A stretch of DNA of 64,000 nucleotides, taken from positions 8,646,411-8,710,410 of the forward strand of contig JAQFVV010000013.1 in assembly GCA_028023455.1 (NCBI GenBank). Reading direction: 5' to 3'. This document shows, piece after piece, positions 27,701-41,750 of this stretch (its first letter is position 1; each line of letters starts with the position of its first letter). The translations under genes and the position numbers were made by a program. The DNA is from Epiperipatus broadwayi. Its lineage: Eukaryota > Onychophora > Udeonychophora > Euonychophora > Peripatidae. The notes under the pieces are model-generated. The model had not been told where the DNA came from, did not search any database, and saw nothing but the letters and a program-made list of their open reading frames with translations.

Positions 27701-30700
27701 AGATATTGCTGAGAAACTTATAAAATTTCTTGATGATGTTTCTAGAAAAAAAGTTTACATTGTCAATAAGATTGTCAGACTTCTACCCCAAGACTGAAAA
27801 AATGAAACTTCAAACTTCTTCACAACATTCTTATAACTTAAACATAGTAAAATTAACGAATAGAACTTGTAATTGACAGTCTTAAACCAGGAAGTGCTTT
27901 ATGCAAATAATATAGTTTCAGAGTTTTCAATACAATACATTTAGGATTGGAAAAATTATTAACTAACATTATTTATATGGAAAAGAACAAAAATTTGATA
28001 TGAAAATTGAAATGTCTTAAACCCAATAAACCTAACAATAATCTAAAGAATTATCATCCAGTATCATTATTACATGTTCCTTACCCAGGTTCTTTGAAAG
28101 AATGTTACCATTAGCTGAGAACAAAGTTTCTATAAACTATTTCTGTTAACTGCTCTTATTGAAAAAGGATTTTAAAGTAAACTGAAGGCTTGTGCTACCT
28201 TTTTTTGTTTCAATCTCAGCGTACAGCTCTCTTTGGAAAAATGGCCTGAATTTTATTTAAGATATTTATTACTACTGTTCCAGAAGCAGAATGCAATAAA
28301 TTGATCTATGTTGATGTCATTGCTTTGATCTTACAAAAACGATGCTTCCCTAATACTGAAAATTCTCTTAAAGATATGAAAAGTTTGAAAATCTTTTCAA
28401 AGACTAGAATAGTGTTTCTAATCACACAAAGACTATGTATAATCTTCCATTTAAACAACAGAAATTCATCATAAACTAAATGTCACTTTCTTTATCAATA
28501 AACTAAATCATGATTCTATCTTCATCTATTTGGGAGCAATCTTAAACTGCAACATAATTTTCAAAGCAGGCAAAACTCTCCACTCTGTGCAGGTCTGAGT
28601 AATCAATGAATGCCAGAAGGCTTATGCATAAAATCCCTATCTAGTGCCTGTTCCTAATATCCCCAGACTAATTTCTAGCTTGTGGCTTTCGTTGGTGAGG
28701 AGCTTTGGATCTGAGAGCACTGCACCTGGATCTTACTCATTGATTACTTTGGCTTGCACTGAGTGGCACTACTATATGGAAAGTTTTGCCTGTTTTAATA
28801 ACAGTTATGAGCAAGCATAAGAAATGGTGATCATGTGATGATTAGTGGTGTAAAATAATTTTTACGTATAAATAAATAATTAAAAATAGATCATAAAAAT
28901 GACCATACAATATAGCAAAATAATAGTGGAATTATAGAATGCTACACATAAATTATGTGTGTGCACATATAAAAATAGATAAAACTGATTCATACAATAA
29001 ACAAGATAATAATAATGAATATGTGGATGAAAACATTTATATATTGGAATAATTAAATTTTAAGAGGAAAAAAGAGTCATTTAGTTAGTTTCTTCTAAAT
29101 TATTATTATTATACTTTATTGTATGATTATAAAATATTAACTATCTGGTTAAAGCATGTGAAAGATTGAATATTTTTATCACTGCTATATAAAACGTGTA
29201 TTTGATATAAAATATCCAGCATTGATTCCTACTGAATATAACTGAAATTTTGAAAATAGTAAAAAATTGTTATTCAAATATTAGTCAAATGTCTATTAAA
29301 CTTATACAAAAATGTTTTTATGGTAGAGAATGAATTTATAAAGAAACATTCTCACTTTGAAGTTTGAATAACTATGAAATGATTCATTTAAAAAAATATC
29401 AAACTATGAAACTATTCATTTTAAAAAAGATAAAACTATTAAAGCTGTGAAAAAAAATTATAATTAGCATCTTTATTAAATAATAATTATAAAAAATATA
29501 TAATAATAACAAATTCTAGAACACAATTACTATAATGGTCAAATATCCAATATAATTTATTTGTCCATAATGTCACAAATACATAAATAAATAATCAATC
29601 AAACAAGATTACAATAAACAATTATTAATAACTATATTTAAATATTTATCAAACCAGCTTTCAACTCTAAAATATTCATATTCATTAATGATTAATTAAG
29701 TATCATCAAGGTGAAAAATGATTTCACAATTCCATTACCCAAATTTTTTCATTTTAGCTCTAATATGATATGTATATTAAACGTAAGATAGTCAAAAAAA
29801 TAAAAATATAACTTACTTTCCCTTTTTTCCATAATCATTCACAATTATAATATCTGCTTTTTTCACTCTGGGACTGACTAAATTAGGCAGTTCAGCCATT
29901 GCAAATACTCTATAACATATAGACATTTTAAGTCTAAAAAAATTGTTTAAAACACATCAACAAAATAAAATAATGACATAATCAGAAGCAACCTCTATTT
30001 CACTTATAACCATTTATAAACCTTGTTATAGTATTAATTCATTAAAGCAATCATTATATAATTTGCAATGAGTGAAATAGACAGCATTATATCAATGCAG
30101 ACAGATTGTTTTTCTTAATAAATTACGAGCAGATAACTGTATGATTGGCTTTTTTAAAACATTTTTTTCCAGTAATCATCAGAAATTATTAAAATAATAA
30201 AGTAGAAAAAGAAAAATATACTTGAATGATTTGAAAAGAATATGATGAATAATAATGTCCACAGCTAAGGGTTCTAGGATTAATCCAAATTGAAAAAAAG
30301 AAAATAAAATTTATTCACACCTATCATTTAAGTGTTTAAACATCAGTCCTAAGCAACTTGAATTCACAAATAATCTAACAAAAACAAATGCTATTTGATC
30401 ATAGGATCTAGATATTATATTGTAATGACATTATAATCAAATGGTTAGTTTTTATGAGGCCAGATGTTATTTGAGCACTTGAAATAACAAAAGATGAACT
30501 TCAATCTATGAATCTTTCAGCTAACAAATCCCATCATCATAAACTATATTGCATAAGTTAGAGATGGTGAATATCTGTCCTGTCGATCAATTCTGGCCTT
30601 TGAAAGCTCTCATTCAGACCCATAAGACTTTTTTAAAAATAGATATAAAACTGCTTTGTATACAACTACTATTAAAACATGCACATAGTGCAAACTTTAT

Positions 30701-33700
30701 AATAGTTCTAGTTCATTCTATCAGAGATGCATATTCAAAAAATGATCCATATTGGGTAATCTATCTGACTATTTAATCTATGATGCTGATGGCATTTTGT
30801 TTGTTTTTATAGTGATTTTTGAAGATGAATGTATACTGGCAAAAGTAAAACTTGAATTTTACTTAATTTCATTATTATTTACACTGAGTAAGAAAAGAAA
30901 AATTGACAAGAAAATCTTGCACTTCAAAAGAAATGGACCAACACATTTTTTTATAGAAAGGAATAGTAAATCGATGTGCCTGATATGTCTGGAAAATATT
31001 CCAGTTAATAGAGAGCACAATATTAAGGGACATTATTTATTAAAACATTCTGATTATAACAAAATTATTGTGGAAAAAGAAATATTAAAATAAAAAACTT
31101 GAAAAGAAGCTTCATCATGTGGCTGACATGTTCCACAAAAAGTATAAACAAGTTAGAAAATTCTGTAAAAGTAAATTATATAAAAAAGCAGAAAATTTGA
31201 AACCACTTTCTGAAGAGGAGTTTATAAAAGACTGCAGCCTAGCTGCTATAGAATTAATCTGTCCAGAACATAAAATAAAATTAAAAATATAAATATATCA
31301 CATAGAATAGTCATAAGGTGAATTGAAAAAATTGTCATTAAATGTCAAATATTCATTAATAATAATGATATTACTTTATTTTTAATTTACCCATAAAAAA
31401 AATCATGGCTCTTTTTTAAAAAGAGAAATTTGAAATTGGTCTGCCAGTTAAAAAGGTTATTTACCACTAATGATTAGGGGTAAATTAATTAAATTTTTGA
31501 TCAAATACAGTAGGTTAATTTTTAAGTTAATAATTTTGTAAAACCCATGAATGATATTATAAATATTCAAATGGCCCTTAACACAAAAAAGGTTCCCCAC
31601 TCCTGGAATAGGTGATTGCACTTATCTTCACTCAAAGCTAATTTTTTAAGTAAATTGCATTATGTGATGTAATATAAAATATCTTTATATAACAGCCATA
31701 ATATATAATAATAATCATATACACAAAAACTCTTTTCAGAAAATATTAATTTTTGCATTTTTCAATGTGCTTGAACTATTTTACAATTATGTCCAACACT
31801 GCATACATAGTGACATCTGTTTTATATAAAATTAGCTATAATCTATTAAAACAATACATTATTTTTAAGTTAATAGAAAAAACCTGTATAAATGTATATT
31901 ATATAATTTTCCATTCATTTATCTTTAGCCAATCATTAGTTAAATTAATTGATGTATTATACTGTATATATATTCATACATTTATTTTTATTATAATTAA
32001 TGTAATTTGTTTCATATATATTTCTTCCATTATGTTCTTTAATACACTTTAAAGGTTTTATATTTTTTTAAACAATCTATTTTATGTTCATATTTTAAAT
32101 AATGATTATATACGGCAGATCTATGTGTATGATTATTATATATATTATTGATGTTATATAAAGATATTTTATATTATATTGAGCATATGATTTATTTAAA
32201 TATATGTAAAAACAGCATAATGGATTAAACTTCTTTTCATTTTTGATAAAGTTAATATATCACAATTAATTTAGTCAATGAACACTTGCTTGATAGGAGC
32301 AGCAACACTTTTATGAATAATTTCTGACTAATCAGCCTTATTTCTTTAAGTATTGCCATATGATTATCACTGATTAAACCAACACTTACATCAATGGAAT
32401 TAATGTAGAAGTAAATTCAAAAATAGATTTGTTGAGCCTAAAAGCCTATTGCTGTAGTCAAAAATAATAAGAAAATCATAGTACAATGTAAATTAAATGG
32501 ATATTAAAAGCGATCACCATCCTTTATATATTTTATTAAATATGTATAACAGACATATTTACTTAGAATGCATAAAATTATTAAAAAACAGAAAAGTAAA
32601 AGAAAAGATAAAAGGACTAAAGTAAAGAACAAGTGAAATCAAGAGATAAAATTACTTATGTGAAAATTATTTTCAATATGAACAAATTACATTTTAAAAT
32701 AATATATATAGTTTAATCTAAAAAAAATGTAATATGGGGGAATAAGTAATGGCAATCTATGACTGTTCATTTGTTATAGTATCCTATTGCTCAGTTACCA
32801 CAATTAGTCTTTGATTAGAGAATTTAACACACATTAGTGCAGAAATAAATTTATTTATAAAGTGCACAAGTTCTACGAGATCTGGTCACTATATTCTATT
32901 TGTTTTTATTTTAAAGTGATTTACAGAAACCAACTCCAGGTAGTTATGAAAATGTCTGCTATTGAATGGATTGATTTCTCATTTTAATATTATCTAATTA
33001 GTTTAGAAAAAAATGTTTTATATTTGTAAAATGTAGGAATAAAAATCAGGCAGCATCTTATGAAATAGAGTGTGGAAAAAAATGAAGATAGTATTTTTTA
33101 TGTTGGAGGAAAGACTTCTGCATATGCTATTAGTGAAGCTGATTATTATTTGTGTGAATAAAGTCAGTGGTATGCATGATTGGAGACAGGAGCTTTCTAA
33201 TAGAAAATATTTTATAGTCTCTTCATCTATATAGGGCACACAATATATCTATATTCATAAAGTGTATTTTACAGAAAAAAATAAAATAAACAAAGCTTTG
33301 ACATTGAGTTTAGTAAAGAAACTCAGGCATTTTAGTTCTAGACATTAATATCTGAATTTTCTTATCCATTATTTTTATTTTCTAATTCATGTTTTCAATA
33401 CTTAATTTTGTTAAGAAAGAGATTGTGAAAGTTATGTGGTTAGTAATATGGTTAATAAATGTTTTGTTAAAATTATTGTTAATGGGTGGTAGATGTGTCA
33501 GTAGGATGAATAAGATTATCTACTTTATTGATATAACTTTTTCTATATATGCAACAATTTACTTCTATATATCTTTTTCTATAAATCTGCATTTCTTGAA
33601 GAAACCTTTCTATATGTCTGCAATACTTCAGTTATGAATCTACCCTTTCCTCATTGTGAATGGCTTTAATTTTGTCTTTCTACCTATTTATATTTATCTA

Positions 33701-36700
33701 TTCATCTACTGATTTATCTATGTATTGATTCATCTATTAATTTCTCAATTTATTAATCTGTTCATACATATTCCTTAACTATTCATTTATTTACCTGTAT
33801 GTTTATTTGACTGTTACTCATTTGCCTATCTACCTATTAATCTAATTATTTTTTTGCCTGCATGTTGATTTACCTGCATATTTGTACCTCCATTTATGAA
33901 TGTTATGTCATTAATATGTCTATCTATCCATTTGCCAATCTTTCATAATCATTTCTATAACTATAATTAATTGTCTAACAGTTCATTTATTTTATTGATC
34001 TTTCTAATTATCTGTTTACTTCTTATCTAGTTCTGTATATATGTATATGTCTGCCTAATTATTTATTTAGCTGTACATAAAAATCTGCATTTTTTCCATT
34101 CATCTTTTTTCTCTCTTTATGTGTATATATATATATTGTGCCCTTTTGTATAAAGAGAACAAAGCAATGTGTGTGTTGAACATATATATTTAAAGCTTAA
34201 AAGAAACCCAAAAATGAACACAGACAAAAGTTGGATATATAATTACTTAAAATAAAGTTTGCAATAACTGAAATGTTAAGTAATATTATTTATTGATATT
34301 TGTGAAGTACTATTATGTAAAAAGGTCACTAATTAATACAAATATTTTATTTGCTACATTTCTGATTTTGAGAAAAATCTAAACTTTTGATGAAGAAAAC
34401 TTTTTCTCTATAACAAAGTTGTTATTTTTATAATGTATATTAATTATAGTGTTAATTTTATAATCTGTTTTTACTTAAAGAATTAAAAAAAAATTAATTA
34501 AGACTTAATTTTTGTTATTGATGAAAGTATGCTTAAAACAAAACAACTGTAATTTAATTATCTTGTTTATTAATAAAAAAAGCTTTACTTTTAATTCTGT
34601 TTATGAATTTCATAATATCTTTTATAAATAGTGAATTAACTTTAACTGAGATTAGTGTGTAGAAAGTCAGTTTTAAAGGAAGGGCAACTGCTGCTAGTCT
34701 ACATATTTGTCAGGTTTAAACTCCTGGAGAAGTAAAATGGGATAGATTCTCCACATTTCATATCCAAGTAAGTGTGAAGTAGACATCATTTATCCAGCTA
34801 AGGTATGGAAATTATTAAACAGCTGAAACATGTTGAGGATCTCCAATATTTTTCTTATCTATCAGGTAACTAAGATAAGTCATACTGGCAATCTGTAAAA
34901 CAAATCAGTCTAATTTTGAAGCTCCAATATTATATGTATACACACATTACTCTTTATTGGCATAAAAGCATAGATGAAATAAATCTGTCAATTATATATA
35001 TATTGCCCATGTGTGAGACTTATTCCATATGCACATGGAAGAATGAAAAAATCAACTATTGGAAAAATAGGTATATACTGTGTGTGTTAGTTGAATACAG
35101 TACTAAGTAAGGAAGAAAAATCTATTTTACTATATTTCAATGTTTTTTAAAAAAGAGGAAAATATCTTATAATTAAAGGTAAATAACTTTTTAATACAAT
35201 TAAAACAACCAGCCAAAAAATCATTAACAGGTGAAAATGAATGTGGGGCAACTTTTTGCATGTGGAGGAACAAAAGTCAAAACAAAAAAAACTTGGAAGT
35301 GGGTTTTCAAAAAAGATAAGTACCTTAAAAATATTTGTTTATAATTTAAGAGTGGTCAGAAAATAATAACTTGATTTGTAATATTAAGATAATTAATAAT
35401 TGGAATATTTTATTAAAATATATACATTTGTGTGTGCTCACATTTAATTATTTATATTTTGTTAAAATAAAATAATATTGTCCTGTGTATAATTAATGAT
35501 TGTAATAATTGAAATATTTTATAATCACATCTGTGCATACCCATACTTGTAAAACTTTTTTTATACATTATTAACATGCTATAGCCAATGTGGTAATTAA
35601 GACTATTTACAATTAAGTATTTCTACAAAATACAATTTAAAATATATTAAATCATTTGTTACTTTATTTCTTTTTAATCTATGGAAATACTTTCTAATAT
35701 TTGTAAGCAATCAAAATTAGACTGATCTGTATGTAATGTAGAGTATTTTTCAGATTTTTCATTTTATTATTATTACTAATACTACTACTACTATTTCTAT
35801 TAATCAATAAATTTATTAATCAGTGAAATTATTTAATGCTAGAATAAATAAGTATTGTATATTTTCTCTTATTCTCAGTGATCAGTGTCTTTGCATCCCA
35901 AATCTAGCTCCAAATTAACAATATATGGAATTATGTGTAAACATCTATATAATTCTCAGTAGAATTATTGAGATGGATTGAAGGTAATAAAAGTCACATT
36001 TAAAATGCACTTTCTTATATGTTTTACAATGATAATAACTAATTTATTGATTGCAAGTATATTCATAATATCAAATGATCCTGAGCATTAATGATAATCA
36101 GTATTGCTATAATAAATGATATTTTTAATATGCTTATTATTATTATTTTAATATTTCAGTATATGCATTCAATAGAAATTTTGGTGATTGTTTTTATAAT
36201 ATTATGCTCAAGTTTGGCATTGGATAGATGTTGTTAGCCTAAGATTTTATATCTTTTTTTAAACCCTATTACAAAGATTGACTGCAGATGCTATGACTGT
36301 TTGCTGGTAATGCTATGAGTATTACTTATATTTAATTATATTTGATCTATTAATGATCTGCTGATTTCCTTGCTCTTATTCACTAAAACATTGATTGCTT
36401 ATTAGTATTTTACCCCTTTTTACCTTTCATTCCATACATTATAATATATAAACCTATCATGCTGAGAAAGATATACTTTCCAAATTTTTAAGTCTCTAAT
36501 TAGACTCTCAGTATTTTCCTGCCAAGTCAGCCATGAGAAAGGAATAAAAGTAATGAAAGTCTTCTTGATGAATTTTGAAAGTTTGGAAAGTATATTTTAT
36601 AGTTATTTATTTAGATATTTATTAGGATAGAATTATTTATTATTATAGTTACCCATCTTGTGGAAATACTGGAGTTACTGATCCATTGAATATTATAGTT

Positions 36701-39700
36701 ATTTTTCCTTTAGTATTTGAGGAGAACTAAAATTAAATATAAAGTACATAAAATGAATAACATAATAATAGATAGTGAATTGTAAAAAAAGGTATTATTA
36801 AAAAGAGTAATACAATTGATTTTCTAGTACAAATTGTTCTATTACTAAAACATGATATCAGGCATAGCATTATTAGTTTAATAAATAGAAAGAAAATCCA
36901 ATAAAATAAATATACTAGTAAAGAAAATATTAAACACTTTATTTTGTTTTACAAATTTCACTTAGTTAAGCACTATGATGATTATCATTGTTAAAATAAA
37001 ATTACAACAATTTCTTTTGTAGAACCATAAAGCATTTGACAATAAACTTTATTTTATATGATAAGCATAGATAATCAGTGTGTATCAAATGGTGAAGGAA
37101 ATACATTTTCAGAGAAGTTTCTAGCTACTTGTCTTATTCAATAGGAAGCATAGTATTGGATTATTACTATCCAAAAGCCACATATTATTGTTATGATATT
37201 CAAATTAATGGCTTGAATTTGCAAACCTTCTAAAGCTTTGTATTAAACCACAGTTGCAAGTTTAGATATGTAGTCCAAATACTAAGTCAATAACTATTAA
37301 AAAGAACTTAGTTATAATTCAACATTGTCTTGTATAGCTAAACAAGTTTGTGTTCAAAACTTTAAGACAATTAAAAATTCAAGCTATTAGCTTAAATAAT
37401 ATAGTAGGATTAAAAAATAACTTTTAGATGTTTACATTGCAAATATATATTCCTTAATAAGAAAAACAAATAACAAAATATTAAGTGAATTAATTATGTA
37501 AAGATAAATCAACTTCTGAATAATTAAAGCACAAAAGTATTTTTTCATTCCAAGGATAATCAACAACCATAACAATTTTTATAATGTGAAATCATGTGAT
37601 TAGCTATTTTATAAGTTTGTATAGCATATGCAATATTATGAAAAAAATCACTGAATGCACCTTAAGAATTGCACTGCCACTAGTCTGTCATGCATTCATT
37701 TAAAAATTATTGTTAAATGATAAACTGTCTTAATTGCATTGATTTTTTTTTTTTGCAAGCAAGATGGGATGAAGTGTATAGGATGTTATATCGCTAGTAT
37801 TTCAATAGAAATATCTCAAAATATTTAATCATATCTAAAACAACTTTTTATGTAGGGAGTATTAATAAATTCAAAAAATTGAATAATTTATTTCTTGAGA
37901 AATCTTGTGTTTGGACAGCTGGAGCCTCAATATATAAGCCTTTACCTCTCAAGCCTGCTATTGTACTACTAAACTAAACTATAGAAAAATCATAAAACAC
38001 TTCATCATTAATCCATATATAAAAAAATGTCTGTTGTAGTCTGAATACAGTCATCACATTTAATTAGTGATTCATGACACAAAAACTCAGATTAAAGGTG
38101 AAGACATTATTAATAATGTTTGAATTTTTACATTTACTTAGATTATAAGAAGGACAAATCTAAGCAAACTTTATACAAATATATTTAAATAGATAACATT
38201 TATCTTTTAGAACCCACACAAGAGATAACTATTGATAAAAAAGTAGATTCTCCACATATCTATGATTTTTGATTCCAAACCATGATGCAGCTACAAAAAT
38301 TTTTGGTTAGTTGCAAATCGTATGAAATATACATTTTAAACAAACACACACACACAAATATATATGTATTACAAACATTTTCAACACGTATTTGCAGAAT
38401 GTACACAAATCTATAATAGAATTCTATTCTAAAATTATATATATTAAGATGTCAACAAAACATAAATAACCTCAAATTAATAAATTTATATATTAATAAA
38501 ATTAATATAATATCTTAAAAAAATAAAGAAAAAAAGGTTGTCTGTTAAAAAATGAAAAGGTATCTCCTTCCTATTTTTGTTTTTGAATAGACAAGTGGAA
38601 TTATCTAAAGGCAAAATACTTTTATTTATTTCCATTTTCTTTTGAATGGATAATAAAATTATTGAAAGATTAATTATTTTTTCCTTCATTTCTCTTTTGA
38701 ATGGATGATAATATTAGCTAAAGAGTAAGTGACTTTATTCCAAATGCTTTTTCTTTTAAATGAACAATTACAAGTAGCTAAAACTAAATAATTTAACTGG
38801 AGTCTTCATTTTCTTTTGGATAATAAAATTACTTAAAGGTTATAAACTTTCTCCTTTTTTTTTTTTTTGGAATTGACAAATAAATTTGATAAGTTACTTT
38901 TATCTTCTTGCTTCTTTTCTCATTACTATACAGTACTCCATTTTCCTTGAGTTGAAAATTATTAATAAATTGGAAAAAATAAGTGACATTAAGTTAGAAA
39001 ATTCAAGTTACTTTATTAAGAAAATAATAATTATTATTTTTATTTCCAATTTCTTAATTTTTATTTTATTTTGAAATATGAATAAGTTAAAATGCAGATA
39101 TTGAAAATATAGATATGAGGGATGACTATATACAATACATCTTTAAAAAACTGTTAACTTCTGAACACATAATCATTACTGATATTATTGTATAAATATC
39201 ACAAACCTTCATCTTTATATTTTTATGCTCAATTTTTATGATTTTTATTTCAACTGTTCTTTTGGCAATCATTCTTAGTCAAAAATAAAACAAAATAATA
39301 TTTAATATTAGTATAACTAAATAATATATTGTGTACCTTATAATAATTATATGTATTTGCAAGCTATTAATGTATAGTTAATATTGTAAATGTAACTGAA
39401 AAACTATTAATATATGATTAATATTATGCATAATATATAAAATTATGATGAAGTATATGATTTGTTATTTGATCATAATAAAACACAATCCTTTTGTCTC
39501 CTAATTTTCAGAGAAATCTTGAAATGCATACAATAAATAAATAATAAAACTTCGGCATAAAATTTTCCATATCAAAAATAATCTTTTCATATCAACAATT
39601 TAATTATGGTCTAATCAAACAGTTTATTATCTACAGAGTAAATTCAAATAATATATAATTTTTTCATTATATTTTAGAATGTTTGTGATATTTTACCTCT

Positions 39701-40025
39701 ATTAAACTTGAATACATAAAATTTTAATATAATATTAAAATATTGCAAATAAATTAATTTTTAAGAATTTTCATTTTTTAATTATGAATGATAGACTAAC
39801 CATTTTGGACTGAGCAATATAGAATGCCCTCTCACTGCAGTTGTTTGCAGTATTTCCTAATTCACAGACTTCTGTTGAGTAATCTATTCCACAACCATAT
39901 ATTGTTCCACACCAGCTTAATCCAGAAACCATGTAACCAGCAAGAGTGTAATCAAATGACATCATATTTGGATAGATTGTGTTATAAAGCTTAACAAATT
40001 CCCAGTCATTTTCCCAGAAAATTGC
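12426..40025 (-). CDS. ADP-ribosyl cyclase / CD38-like gene, four internal exons (partial)
   Basis: Join of 40025-39801, 36726-36653, 29909-29817 and 12515-12426, read on the minus strand (482 nt, about 160 codons). Family members make cyclic ADP-ribose and ADP-ribose from NAD (and NAADP by base exchange), acting as secreted, granule or membrane-bound disulfide-rich enzymes. The match to Aplysia cyclase and CD38 is co-linear: FW, then the TLEDTL-like block, GYMVSGLSWCG (Aplysia GYMLNSLVWCG), NGS, AELPNL (Aplysia YELPNL), and a C..(K/G)SI..L...TC..NP block. Phases run 0, 2, 2, 2 and join without a break. The catalytic Glu is kept. The TLEDTL Glu is Asp and the second pocket Trp is Tyr. The N-terminal exons and the terminal Cys exon are not found. 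Introns are 3.1, 6.7 and 17.3 kb. Identification is strong; activity is unknown. Confidence 0.85.
12703..12799. repeat. (TAA)n microsatellite passing into (TGA)n
   Basis: About 80 bases of perfect ATA/TAA repeat followed by five to six ATG units. The transition to ATG matches that at 43405-43421, which suggests a recurrent tail structure of the same element type. The long Ile and Tyr ORFs across it are repeat artefacts. Confidence 0.95.
12988..13432. repeat. Dispersed repeat E, copy 1, left part
   Basis: Aligns with 48558-49065. Shared landmarks are CCATAAGCACTATG, CTGCAGCA/CTACAGCA, a variant of AGAAA(T/C)ATCATACTCCAGTGAA, GCATATAACTA, and GATGAGCAATAAA followed by CTGTTTTTTCCTT. No open frame spans it. 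The remainder of the same copy resumes at 15735, so this copy is split by about 2.3 kb of other sequence. Confidence 0.6.
13433..15734. other. Insertion of unknown nature inside repeat E
   Basis: Interrupts the repeat E copy relative to the contiguous copy at 48558-49345. It contains no recognisable protein, LTR or terminal inverted repeat. GC-richer patches at about 13440-13560 and 14930-15060 look like fragments of other repeats. It may be several successive insertions. Confidence 0.35.
15735..16005. repeat. Dispersed repeat E, copy 1, right part
   Basis: Aligns with 49070-49345 through CATGAAAAATTGAAATAAAAAGTAAA, TTCAATCTATTCCA (quoted in two parts), a GTCAA(G/A)CAG block, GAAATTAGAA-type and CTGTTTTCCTT. 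It continues weakly through ATAAAGnACCT..nTTAAAAAT. Confidence 0.55.
29817..29909 (-). CDS. Cyclase exon: catalytic Glu
   Basis: 93 nt. The acceptor is TTATAG and the donor a strong GTAAGT. One base completes the preceding Gly codon, then thirty codons VFAMAELPNLVSPRV and KKADIIIVNDYGKKG, and two bases start a Lys codon. The Glu in AELPNL aligns with the catalytic Glu of CD38 (SVEVHNL) and Aplysia cyclase (KYELPNLT). The hydrophobic strand ADIIIV aligns with VKVIVLH/LEAWVIH. Confidence 0.85.
36653..36726 (-). CDS. Cyclase exon: NGS strand
   Basis: 74 nt. The acceptor is TTTTAG and the donor GTAACT. It reads FSSNTKGKITIIFNGS and then VTPVFPQDG, the last Gly codon being split (GG then A of the next exon). 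It aligns with the CD38 exon that runs FAEAACDVVHVMLNGS, including the conserved NGS (a glycosylation sequon and core strand). Too short to be noticed as an ORF; the call rests on the phase fit with both neighbours and the NGS alignment. Confidence 0.8.
39801..40025 (-). CDS. Cyclase exon (first recognised): substrate-pocket and TLEDTL-like block
   Basis: 225 nt, exactly 75 codons, phase 0 at both ends. On the minus strand it follows a T-rich tract ending AAG and is followed by GTTAGT. The first residues AIFW align with the LLWS/MFWS start of the CD38 and Aplysia block, and human CD38 also has an exon boundary just before this point. Residue 4 is the first pocket Trp. MSFDYTLAGYM (22-32) aligns with FTLEDTLLGYL, so the Glu is replaced by Asp and the next Asp by Tyr. 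WCG is at 38-40, with further cysteines at 45, 54 and 63. ERAFY (66-69 region) aligns with SVFW/ESFW, so the second pocket Trp is Tyr. Confidence 0.85.
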
Positions 40026-41170
40026 CTTAAAAAAATAAAAAATGTTTTATTAACACATAATCCATTACAAAAAAAAAGAAGAAAAAAATAACTACTAACA
40101 CATAATAATTATAAATTTAATAAAATACTCATTTAGTTTAATAACTTTTAATATAAATTAGTTTTATATTAGACCGAGTCAAAAGTTTCTATGCATAGGC
40201 CCAGAAACACTCTCTTTGAAATCATTATATCTCATATTAGTCATTACCATATCATTCTTCTAGCCTTCATTCACTTTTTTTCTTCCATACCATTTTAATA
40301 AAAGCTATTTGATTAATTCCATTATTTTATTACTATATTTCCCATTCTAATTATAAAAATGCAAGTGAAGAAAAACTACAAAATCTTTATTTCTTTTGAT
40401 TTTCTTATCTTTAAATTTTGTAATTTATTCTAATACTCTTTCAACATTCAAAACTTCAAAATTAAATGTTCAATACTCTTATTTCTATCTCCATACAAAA
40501 TATTATTATATTCCAAATCCTTATTCAATTTTTAAACTTCTTTACATTGTATCTAAAACACCAAATACTACTAAGATCTTGTAAATATTATCTTTTTATA
40601 TTTTATTTTTTATTCTCACACAACTTTAATTTTTTTTTCTTTATTTTATTTATGTATCTTTATTTTTTTCTAATCAATTTATCTATTCTTTTTTCCCACC
40701 CCTCATCATTATGTATCTGAATACATTTTTCTACATATTTATCTCATTTCTTACATATTGGCTATCTTTTAAATTTGCAGATTACAAAATCTTTCTTACC
40801 TAAGAATGTTTGTTATTTCACGTAATGTAATAAAACACTATTTTTACTATTCTATTTTCATTCATATATTGTAATCTTCCAAACATTTAAAATTTACAAT
40901 ACTTTAAATTCTCTCGTTAAAAAAGCAATCTATTTATTTTACTTTGACCTAAGGTCTGAATTTCCTAGCAAATAAGAAGTATCTCATATCCAAATATGAA
41001 ATCAGGTACTATCATTTTTTATAAATTCTTTTACATATCTCATATTTATTATAAGCAAAACATACCATATTTTTAATTAATCCCATTCAAATTTTACTTT
41101 TTAATTTTTATTCTTAACTGCCTCTATAATTTCTTTTTATGTTTAATAAGATACTTAAATATCTTCATTC

Positions 41171-41750
<580 letters not shown>
